From Candidatus Methylomirabilis sp. (GTDB lineage Bacteria; Muiribacteriota; Ozemobacteria; Ozemobacterales; Ozemobacteraceae), in contig DYKG01000004.1 of assembly GCA_020722725.1 (NCBI GenBank), positions 25,283-89,282 on the forward strand: 64,000 nucleotides of DNA, written 5' to 3'. Both the position numbers and the translations under genes were made by a program. Numbering within the stretch: the stretch's first letter is position 1; the number at the start of each line of letters is the position of its first letter. A model generated the notes under the pieces. That model was not told the DNA's origin. It saw only the letters and a list, made by a program, of their open reading frames with translations, and made no database searches. Shown piece by piece: positions 17,246 through 24,231 of the stretch.

Positions 17246-19414
17246 TTGAGCTCTTCATCACCAATACCTGAAATATATGCCGGCGATCTGAGAATTCAGA
17301 TTCTTTCAGACTGTCTTATCAGGTTTGAACGTGCTGATGCGTCCGGCTTTGAAGATCAGCCGACTTTTCACATTCAAAGTCGCTTTTTTTCAATGGCTGG
17401 TTTTGCTGCCAGATTGATGCCGGGATGTGTTAGAATTTCCACCAGATTGATCGAACTTCAAATTCCTGCTTACATTAAACATTTGAATGAAATTAAGTTT
17501 AGGATAGACGGCAGATGGCAAAATCTTAAAAAGCCCGAATCTTTGGCTCCAACAGACCTGCCCGAGCCGTCACTGCTCCCGGATTACTGGATCCTCGCTG
17601 ATTTCCCGCGAATTATTCCTCCTGAGCATGGTGCGACTGCACCAGGCCCGGATTTTTCCTCTGACTTGCTTTCTGGCTGGCAGATCAGCGATAACCATGA
17701 AGATTTCTACATCTTCTTTCCAGCGGCTGCAGGTTATTCTAGGTTCAGGCGCGAGCTTCTCGATCTCACCGGATCGATTCCCATGATTCCAAAACATGTT
17801 CTTGGCTTCATCTACAGCCGTTATCACCCCTTCAGAGATTCGGAAATCATTGAGCTGATCAGGCAATTTAAAATCAGAAGAATGCCTATCGACATGTTTG
17901 TTGTCGATACCGACTGGCGCTTCGGTGGCTCGAGCGGTTACGAAGTAAACACTGAGCTGTTTCCTGATCTTGAAGTATTTTTTAAAATTCTGCATGACAA
18001 AAATATCAGGGTAATGTTCAACGATCACCCTGAACCTTACGATCATCTGGCTTTATCTCCATTTGAGCTACAGGCAAGAGAAGAAGCCCTTGGAAATCTA
18101 TTGAACCAGGGACTCGACAGCTGGTGGTATGACCGAAACTGGAAAACGGCACTCGATGAGCCGGCTCCCGGACTTGGCAAAGATGTCTGGGGAATGCGCC
18201 TTTATTACGAAATTACCCGGAAAAAGAAGCCTTTGAATCGGGTGTTGATCATGGCCAATGTTCCCGGTATCAAAAATGGTGATAAGGTTGCCGCTTCAAA
18301 TGTGGCAACCCATCGCTACCCATTCTGGTGGACTGGCGACACCCAACCGGAATGGCTTTCTCTTAAAAAAGCGATTGAAAATGCGGTTAATGAAGGAATA
18401 AAAGCTCTGCTTCCATATGTAAGTGACGATATTGGTGCCCACTTTGGCAGCCCTGACCCCGAACTGTTTTCCCGTTATATTCAATTTGGCTGTCTTTCAC
18501 CGATTTTCAGACCTCATTGTACCAGTGGTGAATGCCGCGACCCATGGGAATTCGGTGAAGAAATTGAACGGGTAATGGGCAACTATCTTGGTTTGCGTTT
18601 AAAGCTGATACCATATCTTTATGCTGCAGCCAGAGAAGCCAGCGAAAGCGGCACCCCCCTGCTGTGTCGCTGCGATCTTGAATGGCCCGAATATAAAGAG
18701 GCCAGAGCCGCCGACCAATATCTTTTTGGCTCTGACCTTCTAATTGCTCCTGTTTTTACGCCGGCAAGAAAGCAGAAAAATGGCACCGCCGAATTTGCGG
18801 TCAGGGAAATCTGGATTCCACCAGGACTCTGGCACGATACCTGGACAGGAAAAATCTATCAGGGACCCGCGAAAAGATATTTTCGTTGCCAGCCCTGGGT
18901 TACCCCAATAATTGCAAGAGATGGGGCAATTATTGTCGGCCAGCCTGAAATTTTAAACACGGCGCAACAAACCTGGCAGAGCCTTACTCTTGATTTATTC
19001 GTTCCCGAACAGAAATGCCGGAAGAATTTTCAGCTTTACGAAGACGACGGAATTAGCAACAATTTTCTCGATGGTGAATTCTCAACCACATCGATAAGAT
19101 TCAGCCGGGCATCAGATTTATTGGAGCTGAAAATCGAACCGCCCGCGGGCGAATTCCAACATGGCTTTGCCCAAAGATCATGGCTTTTGCGCTTCCATTT
19201 CAGCCGGTTTTCGAAGTTAGCTTCCATTTCTTTCAATGGAACAATGCTTTTACCCGATTGCTATCGTTTTGTTTCTTCGATTGAAAGACCAGCTTCGTTA
19301 CCTTTTATCTGCAGGCCAGGATTCACTGGAAAAGAATCGGGGCAGACCCTTGAAGTTGCTATAGAAAACCACGATATAACTCAACATTTGCGCTTCAGGC
19401 TACAGATTGCCTGA
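17246..19414 (+). CDS. Glycoside hydrolase family 31 (alpha-glucosidase/xylosidase type)
   Basis: A 722-residue retaining glycosidase. An N-terminal beta-sandwich (residues 1-185) precedes a TIM barrel that starts at LGFIYSRYHPFRDSEII. FVVDTDWRFGGSSG and HRYPFWWTGDTQ are GH31 hallmarks. The nucleophile is probably the Asp in WWYDRNW and the acid/base the Asp in YVSDDIGAHFG. The usual x-D-M-N/G-E context of the nucleophile is replaced by Y-D-R-N-W, so substrate choice may be unusual. There is no signal peptide, suggesting a cytoplasmic enzyme for imported alpha-glycosides. The start is TTG with a weak ribosome-binding site, 8 bp after the esterase stop. Confidence 0.85.
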   Translation: MSSSSPIPEIYAGDLRIQILSDCLIRFERADASGFEDQPTFHIQSRFFSMAGFAARLMPGCVRISTRLIELQIPAYIKHLNEIKFRIDGRWQNLKKPESLAPTDLPEPSLLPDYWILADFPRIIPPEHGATAPGPDFSSDLLSGWQISDNHEDFYIFFPAAAGYSRFRRELLDLTGSIPMIPKHVLGFIYSRYHPFRDSEIIELIRQFKIRRMPIDMFVVDTDWRFGGSSGYEVNTELFPDLEVFFKILHDKNIRVMFNDHPEPYDHLALSPFELQAREEALGNLLNQGLDSWWYDRNWKTALDEPAPGLGKDVWGMRLYYEITRKKKPLNRVLIMANVPGIKNGDKVAASNVATHRYPFWWTGDTQPEWLSLKKAIENAVNEGIKALLPYVSDDIGAHFGSPDPELFSRYIQFGCLSPIFRPHCTSGECRDPWEFGEEIERVMGNYLGLRLKLIPYLYAAAREASESGTPLLCRCDLEWPEYKEARAADQYLFGSDLLIAPVFTPARKQKNGTAEFAVREIWIPPGLWHDTWTGKIYQGPAKRYFRCQPWVTPIIARDGAIIVGQPEILNTAQQTWQSLTLDLFVPEQKCRKNFQLYEDDGISNNFLDGEFSTTSIRFSRASDLLELKIEPPAGEFQHGFAQRSWLLRFHFSRFSKLASISFNGTMLLPDCYRFVSSIERPASLPFICRPGFTGKESGQTLEVAIENHDITQHLRFRLQIA

Positions 19415-19888
19415 TCAGGCTGGCGAGCTAACCTGCTCCTGCATACCTTGCTGGAAAGAATTCCATTTTGAGTATAGAAACATCTGAACTTCCAGTCTTG
19501 CCTCATTTCCTTCCAGATTTTTATTTGGGCAATAAGAATGTATCAGTTGTTTGTAATCGATGGTAACCTGGTGATCGACTTCGGCATTCAAAAAAGAATT
19601 GGCAATGATAACCGGTTCAATTATGTTGGCATAATTTCGACAGCTCAGATTGTGGTGTTCACGGGCACAGTCAAGCAGATAGGCCGGCAACCCCCACTCC
19701 AGACAAAGCCTTGAGCCGATTTCGCAATGATCCAGGCTAAAATAGCGGCGCTCAGCTTCAATAATCGAAACTTTCCGGGTTTTTTGAAAATTTACCACCT
19801 TTTTGTATTCTTCGGGAAAGCAGAACTGCACCGCAAGCGCTCCGATGTCGTGTAGCAGGCCGGCAACTTGCAAGTATAGTACAATCAC
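19415..19888 (-). pseudogene. 5'-truncated HDOD/HD-domain gene fragment
   Basis: The frame starts inside a conserved HDOD block: AGLLHDIGALA, then a Phe-Pro-x-x-Tyr segment, DHCEIGSRLCLEWGLP and an REHH motif. In intact HDOD proteins about 100 residues precede this block; here they are missing. The apparent GTG start falls within promoter-like DNA (19873-19901) with no ribosome-binding site. The likely history is a deletion that joined the promoter to the middle of the gene. The remaining 157 codons are open, so loss may be recent or a short product may still be made. Confidence 0.65.
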
Positions 19889-19901
19889 TCATTCTCGTCA
19901 A
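19873..19901 (-). promoter_or_regulatory. Near-consensus sigma70 promoter abutting the HDOD fragment
   Basis: On the minus strand, TTGACG, a 17-bp spacer and TATACT. The -10 lies inside the first codons of the HDOD fragment, which makes sense only if the original 5' coding part has been removed. Confidence 0.55.
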
Positions 19902-19998
19902 ATCGATCTTTTATCATGTCATACAGATGATGATTGATTTTTGTCTGGTTCAGGGGTATAAAAATATTTGTATATCAATCAGAACGCCTGAGTCGATT

Positions 19999-20378
19999 AT
20001 GAAAAACTTTCTTTTCTCTATTTGGCAGAACCAAAAAATTAAAACGATCATTTTTATTTTGTTATTGATTGTGATGGTTGCAATGCCTGTCAATGCGCAA
20101 AAGCCGGTAGAAAAAGTTGAGGTCGGACTTTATCTGCTTGATATTGCGCACCTCAATGTAAAAGAAAGTGAAATTTTCGCCGACCTCTGTATCGGGTACA
20201 AGGTCGCCAAAGTTCATTTTGCTGCTGATAATCATTGCCGGGATGGCGTATATGGTTTTCTTTATCAACTGCAAAAAAGAAGCGCATCGATATTGCAATA
20301 AAGCTTGGTGACTTCTTTAAAGTCGCTTATGTGGTGATTTTGGTAATTGGCGCAATAATGATTTATGGATTCAGCTAA
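19999..20378 (+). pseudogene. Remnant of a pentameric ligand-gated ion channel (Cys-loop family)
   Basis: Three pieces in three frames. Frame 1 from 19999 gives a signal peptide and the first strand of a channel ligand-binding domain (KVEVGLYLLDIAHLNVKES, then IFADL). Frame 2 (about 20203-20270) gives a hydrophobic helix resembling M3. Frame 3 (about 20273-20378) gives KKRIDIAIKLGDFFKVAY followed by a last helix ending IYGFS and a stop, the layout of M4 at the C-terminus of these channels. Most of the ligand-binding domain, M1 and M2 are gone. Intact prokaryotic channels are about 320 residues. The family assignment rests on short motifs. Confidence 0.5.
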
Positions 20379-20387
20379 GGAGCAGAT

Positions 20388-21209
20388 ATGAAGCCGCTTT
20401 TTGATGTTAAAGGAAAAATCACTTTTCCCGCACTGCTTGGTATGGTTCACGTAAAAGCCCTGCCAGGCACCCCTTTTTGTAATGAGAATATTTGCAAAGT
20501 TGTTGAAACAGCGGTTCAAGAAGCCGAGCTTTATCAGATTGCCGGGTTTGATGGAATAGTTATTGAGAATATGCATGATCGGCCATATTTAAAAGGCCAT
20601 GTCGGCCCCGAAATTGTGGCAGGAATGACCAGAGCCGCGGTTGAAATCAGGAGAAAAGTCGGTCAGAAATTTCCTGTGGGTGTTCAGATTCTTGCCGGTG
20701 CCAACATCGAGGCTCTGGCGGTGGCGCATCTGTCTGGCTGTGATTTCATCAGAGCAGAAGGCTGCGTTTTTGCCCATGTGGCTGATGAAGGCCTGATTGA
20801 AGCCTGTGCCGGCCAACTGCTGCGCGAGCGCTCCAGAATTGGTGCCGAACGAGTGAGAATCTGGACTGATATTCAGAAAAAACATTCTGCCCACGCCATA
20901 ACTGCAGATCTAGACCTTGAAGACTGGGTTCATGGTGCCGAGTTTTTTGGAATCGATGGCGTAATCATCACCGGGTCAGCAACCGGAAAGTCAGCCAGCC
21001 CCGAGGAAGTTATCAGAGCCAGAAGCGCCAGTCGCCTCCCTGTTATTGTCGGTTCTGGAATAACTGCAGAAAATGCCGGCGAATATGCAAAAGCAGATGC
21101 CTGGATCATTGGTTCAAGCATGAAATATGATGGTTTCTGGGAAAACCCCATCGACCCTGATCGCTTGAAAAAAATGGTCGCCTCCCGTGACCGGGTTGCA
21201 AGAAAGTAA
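20388..21209 (+). CDS. BtpA/SgcQ-family TIM-barrel protein
   Basis: A 273-residue protein whose blocks match the BtpA family: LLGMVHVKALPGTP at the N-terminus, then GFDGIVIENMHDRPY, GVQILAGANIEALAVA, DFIRAEGCVFAHVADEGL and a C-terminal PVIVGSGITAENAGEY phosphate-binding-like loop. BtpA affects photosystem I assembly in cyanobacteria, but most homologues are of unknown function and may be sugar-phosphate enzymes. AAGGAG five bases before the ATG gives a strong start. It lies directly after the channel remnant and may once have been co-transcribed with it. Confidence 0.85.
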   Translation: MKPLFDVKGKITFPALLGMVHVKALPGTPFCNENICKVVETAVQEAELYQIAGFDGIVIENMHDRPYLKGHVGPEIVAGMTRAAVEIRRKVGQKFPVGVQILAGANIEALAVAHLSGCDFIRAEGCVFAHVADEGLIEACAGQLLRERSRIGAERVRIWTDIQKKHSAHAITADLDLEDWVHGAEFFGIDGVIITGSATGKSASPEEVIRARSASRLPVIVGSGITAENAGEYAKADAWIIGSSMKYDGFWENPIDPDRLKKMVASRDRVARK

Positions 21210-21277
21210 GCGTATTTACTTGCGTTGTACCGATGCTTCGGCCACATTAATGTTGAAATCAAACCGGAAGGTTGTTT

Positions 21278-21697
21278 ATGAAAAACAGTCTCGACCAGAT
21301 TCGCAAACATCTGAAAATTATCGATCTCATTGAAGACCGTTTCAAAATCAAGCCCAACAACGATGTAGATGACCCACTGCTTTATTGTGGGGTTGCCAAT
21401 TCCAACATTATCGAAGAGCTGGCTGTTGAAGTGGAAAAAATCTTTGGGCCGCCTTACAAACCGGCTGGCGAAGGCGCCTTTTTCAAAAATTTCTTTGATA
21501 AATTTGTGCGCGAAGTTGGTGGTGCCAGAAAAGAACAAACCCTTTATCGACTGGTGGTTGATGATGTTACCTGCCTTTACTGTGCGTTCTGGCCATGGGG
21601 CTCTAACCCCGTGAAAACTTCAGTGCGTATCGGTCTGGTCTGTTATGGCGCCGATGAGCGAGAGATGTATGCCAAAGAGCTCAAAGGTGAACTCTGA
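21278..21697 (+). CDS. Hypothetical soluble protein
   Basis: A 139-residue protein with an amphipathic N-terminal helix and an alpha/beta C-terminal half (VVDDVTCLYCAFWPWGSNP). There is no signal peptide or membrane helix. I chose the ATG at 21278, six bases after GGAAGG, over a TTG at 21272. Its 3' end overlaps, on the opposite strand, the end of the amylase remnant. I recognise no family. Confidence 0.6.
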   Translation: MKNSLDQIRKHLKIIDLIEDRFKIKPNNDVDDPLLYCGVANSNIIEELAVEVEKIFGPPYKPAGEGAFFKNFFDKFVREVGGARKEQTLYRLVVDDVTCLYCAFWPWGSNPVKTSVRIGLVCYGADEREMYAKELKGEL

Positions 21698-21955
21698 CCT
21701 GTTAATCGGCGAACCAATTATATAGCCAGGCTTTGCTGCCGCCCCCTTTAAATCACCGCGATAATGGGGGTCGGTAGGGTCAATATTTTCCCGGTTGAAG
21801 AAATTGTTTTCGACATCACCATCAGAAAATCTTGACAGAATTATTGAATAAATTCTTTCACGCTGCAGGTCATTTGGTTTTATTTGCTCCTGGGCAAAAG
21901 CCTGAATCCCGTGAAGAACTAAACATATTAAAAAAGTTCTTATACGGAGTTTCAT
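21620..21955 (-). pseudogene. 3'-truncated secreted GH13 alpha-amylase fragment
   Basis: It begins properly: an ATG at 21955 with GGGAG upstream, a Sec signal (MKLRIRTFLICLVLHGIQAF) and the first barrel strand of GH13 enzymes (IYSIILSRFSDGD, then PHYRGDLKG). After that motif, at about residue 65, similarity ends. The frame continues through unrelated sequence and stops at 21620 inside the opposite gene. Intact alpha-amylases are about 450-600 residues. A deletion has removed almost the whole catalytic domain. Confidence 0.6.
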
Positions 21956-22052
21956 CTCAATCTCCCATGAATTCAAATAATTCGTGGTTATAAAAGAGTG
22001 CATTGAAAAATACTTTTCTGTCATCGCCCGTTAAAATTACAGCCCGCATGGT

Positions 22053-22727
22053 TTAAGGTACAATCGCAACCGGCGTGCCGCTGGCAAGAATCCAGTAGAT
22101 CTCTTCGAGATGCGCATTATGCATCGAGATGCTGCCATCGGCAGTCCAGTTGGACTCGGCACCGAAACCATGTATTCCCAGTGGGCCACCCAGAGCCGTA
22201 TTGACGGGCGGAACTCCATTGTTATCCCACGCATCAATTATTTTCTGTTCTTCTCCCGCTTTCAGCAATTGCTGAACCGAACCCCGCCTTGCATCGTCAG
22301 GCGCAGGATAGTTTAACTGCATAAATAAATGAAATCTATGCTGGTCGTCTTTCCGGCAGATATGATAATGGCCTTCAGGGGTTTTCCCGTCTTTGCCATT
22401 AAGCTTAATTCCAACCGGGTTTTTCCCAATTCCAATCGGGTAGGTGGCGATAACAAGGTTTTCAGAAAGAACTACCAGTTCCCGGCTTCTTTTTCTGATG
22501 AGAATCTGTGGTTCAAACTCCTTGAAGGTTAAACCGGCATCTTTCAGCTTCTGACGAAAAATCAAAGGCCCCCCTTTCTGCCCTCGAAGGTCGCCGAGCT
22601 TGATTATCTCTTTCCAGACAAAGTGTCGGGCAGGGGTTAGAACAATTGCGAAAAACGAAAGAATTGAGGTCGAAGCGAAAAGAATAAAAATGATGTCGCC
22701 GATTACTCGACCGGGATGCTGTTTCAT
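22053..22727 (-). CDS. L,D-transpeptidase (YkuD domain) with Ser in place of the catalytic Cys
   Basis: A 224-residue protein with an N-terminal membrane anchor (about residues 11-33) and a YkuD domain facing the periplasm. Domain features are LVIATYPIGIGKNPVG, GKDGKTPEGHYHI, the substrate-loop GPLGIHGFG and a terminal ASGTPVAIVP. In active enzymes the catalytic block reads G-C-I-x-[LM]; here it reads DGSISM, with an AGC Ser codon one base from TGC Cys. The ATG at 22727 follows the upstream stop by one base, so it is coupled to the VTT gene. It may be inactive, or a point mutation or assembly error may be involved. Confidence 0.75.
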   Translation of the reverse strand: MKQHPGRVIGDIIFILFASTSILSFFAIVLTPARHFVWKEIIKLGDLRGQKGGPLIFRQKLKDAGLTFKEFEPQILIRKRSRELVVLSENLVIATYPIGIGKNPVGIKLNGKDGKTPEGHYHICRKDDQHRFHLFMQLNYPAPDDARRGSVQQLLKAGEEQKIIDAWDNNGVPPVNTALGGPLGIHGFGAESNWTADGSISMHNAHLEEIYWILASGTPVAIVP

Positions 22728-22728
22728 T

Positions 22729-23316
22729 TCAGACCAGATATCCAAGATAAGCAACCACCAGATAACGCATGGTGCGGCTCACCAGACTTGCTACCACAAC
22801 CTTTAAGAGTGACATACTATAAATGCCGCCGATCCAGCAGACCGCCGAATAGGGAATTGGAGAGACTCCGGCAACAAAAATGGCTAGAGCGCCATGATCT
22901 CTGAACAGATCTCGTCCTTTTCTCAGCATTGCAGAGCCAAAAATCCTGCGAAAACGCCAGGGACCAAACCACCTGCCGATGTAATAGCCGGTCATACCGC
23001 CCATGCCGCTCGACATGCCTGCAACAATGGCAGTTTTGAAAAGATCAGCTCCGCCAAAAGCGCTGCCGAATACAATAACATCCGCCGGAATCGGCTGAAT
23101 TATTACATCTGAAGCCCAGCAGATAAGAAAAAGGGCGGGATAACCAAAGGTATTGACAGCATTTTCCGCCGCATGTTTAATGAGTTCGCGGTAACGGTAG
23201 AAAAGAAAAAACAGGCAGATCAGAAAGGCAAATAAAGCATAGGCCGAGTATTTTGCTGAATTACCTGACAGAAAATCTGTCAGAAAGTTGCTCTTTTTGC
23301 GATTATGGTCGCTCAT
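22729..23316 (-). CDS. VTT/DedA-like membrane protein
   Basis: A 195-residue polytopic membrane protein of the VTT (SNARE-associated, DedA-like) superfamily. It has a first helix at about 25-40, a re-entrant segment (IIQPIPADVIVFGSAFGG), a Gly-rich turn (GMSSGMGGMTGYYIGRWFG), then SPIPYSAVCWIGGIYSMS and a final helix. Relatives act in lipid flipping and membrane homeostasis. Transcription runs from here into the L,D-transpeptidase gene one base downstream, which suggests a joint envelope role. Confidence 0.8.
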   Translation of the reverse strand: MSDHNRKKSNFLTDFLSGNSAKYSAYALFAFLICLFFLFYRYRELIKHAAENAVNTFGYPALFLICWASDVIIQPIPADVIVFGSAFGGADLFKTAIVAGMSSGMGGMTGYYIGRWFGPWRFRRIFGSAMLRKGRDLFRDHGALAIFVAGVSPIPYSAVCWIGGIYSMSLLKVVVASLVSRTMRYLVVAYLGYLV

Positions 23317-23390
23317 TGGGCCTGGCTTTCAATTTAGTGTTTTGCCAATGTTTCGAATCAAATCATGGATTTGTTAACAATAAAAAAATA

Positions 23391-23430
23391 AAAAACCGGG
23401 GTCAAAATTTAATTTCGACCCCGGTTTTTT
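23391..23430. terminator. Bidirectional intrinsic terminator
   Basis: An inverted repeat with arms AAAAACCGGGGTC and GACCCCGGTTTTTT around a 13-base A/T loop. A tract of A on one side and T on the other makes it symmetrical. It can end the minus-strand gene at 23442-24122. There is no gene on the plus strand before it, so its main role is with that gene. Confidence 0.85.
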
Positions 23431-23441
23431 TGTTCAGTTTT

Positions 23442-24122
23442 TCAGAGTTCTACCAGGATTTTCTGGATGGATGCAGTCAATTCAGATACTTTGTTGTTGC
23501 TGGGGTTATGATTTACGATGAAATTCAATTTCGGCAGAATTTTCCGTAAAATCGGTTTGAAATTTTCAACGCCCCTGTCAGTTTTATATTTGTTCAGATA
23601 AGTTACCAGAACCCTTACTCTGACAAAATCTTCAGCTTCTATGTCCTGTAACAGCAGGTCAGCAAGAGTGTCCTGAACGAAGGCAAGGTATTTTGGATTT
23701 TTGAGGTGCCTGAGGCCAACTACATTAGCTGCAAAACTTGATTTATCAGTAATCTGAAGGCTTACGTGGGTAAGCATCCGGCCTTTTTTATCGCGAAGAA
23801 CCAGCCTGGTCTGGCCATTGTTCCATTTTTCCACATTACCGATTGCATGGGTAAGGAAATGACCCCTGGGATCGCGGACGACCCATTTTGATTTGCCATC
23901 CCATGATTCAAGTTTGCCAATGTTCCAGGTGATAAATTTGCCCTCACTGTTTCTGACCACGAACTTGATTCCCTGATTTTTCCAGGCTTCGTAAGCCTTG
24001 GTAAGATCTTTAACTGGTTTGTCGTCGGCGGGAATGATCGATGAAGCAGCCCAGAGACTTGAAAATTGCAGAACCAGAACCAATAGCAAAGCGATGAATG
24101 AAAAGTTTTTAAAAGATTTCAT
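23442..24122 (-). CDS. Secreted protein with three internal beta repeats
   Basis: A 226-residue protein with a Sec signal peptide (MKSFKNFSFIALLLVLVLQF, cleavage near AASS). Residues about 50-125 hold three tandem copies of a roughly 26-residue unit: a Val-rich strand, R-[ND]-x-x-G-[KH]-F/M-[LI]-T, then I-G-x-[LV]-E-x-W. The first two copies include FVVRNSEGKFITWNIGKLES and WVVRDPRGHFLTHAIGNVEK. The C-terminal 100 residues are helical. The repeat may form a small beta-propeller or beta-prism-like surface. I recognise no family. It is monocistronic, with a terminator just after the stop. Confidence 0.65.
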   Translation of the reverse strand: MKSFKNFSFIALLLVLVLQFSSLWAASSIIPADDKPVKDLTKAYEAWKNQGIKFVVRNSEGKFITWNIGKLESWDGKSKWVVRDPRGHFLTHAIGNVEKWNNGQTRLVLRDKKGRMLTHVSLQITDKSSFAANVVGLRHLKNPKYLAFVQDTLADLLLQDIEAEDFVRVRVLVTYLNKYKTDRGVENFKPILRKILPKLNFIVNHNPSNNKVSELTASIQKILVEL

Positions 24123-24185
24123 TTCAAAATACCTCCAAGATTTGTTTTTTCATTCTAACATATTTTCAATAAAGCGCAATTCTTT

Positions 24186-24193
24186 GCTATAAT
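24186..24193 (+). promoter_or_regulatory. Extended -10 promoter (TGC-TATAAT)
   Basis: TGC then a perfect TATAAT, 39 bp upstream of the ATG at 24232, which itself has GAGGAAAG as ribosome-binding site. A weak TTCAAT lies 17 bp upstream of the -10. Confidence 0.6.
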
Positions 24194-24231
24194 GCGGCTG
24201 AAAATATTCATCGCAATAAACGAGGAAAGAA

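Noticed and set aside
19889-19998. Extension of the channel remnant frame to 19927
   Set aside because: The stretch before the Met at 19999 does not resemble a signal peptide; 19999 starts a proper one.
20930-21538. 202-codon minus-strand frame across btpA and the gene at 21278
   Set aside because: Overlaps two well-supported plus-strand genes and has no recognisable domain.
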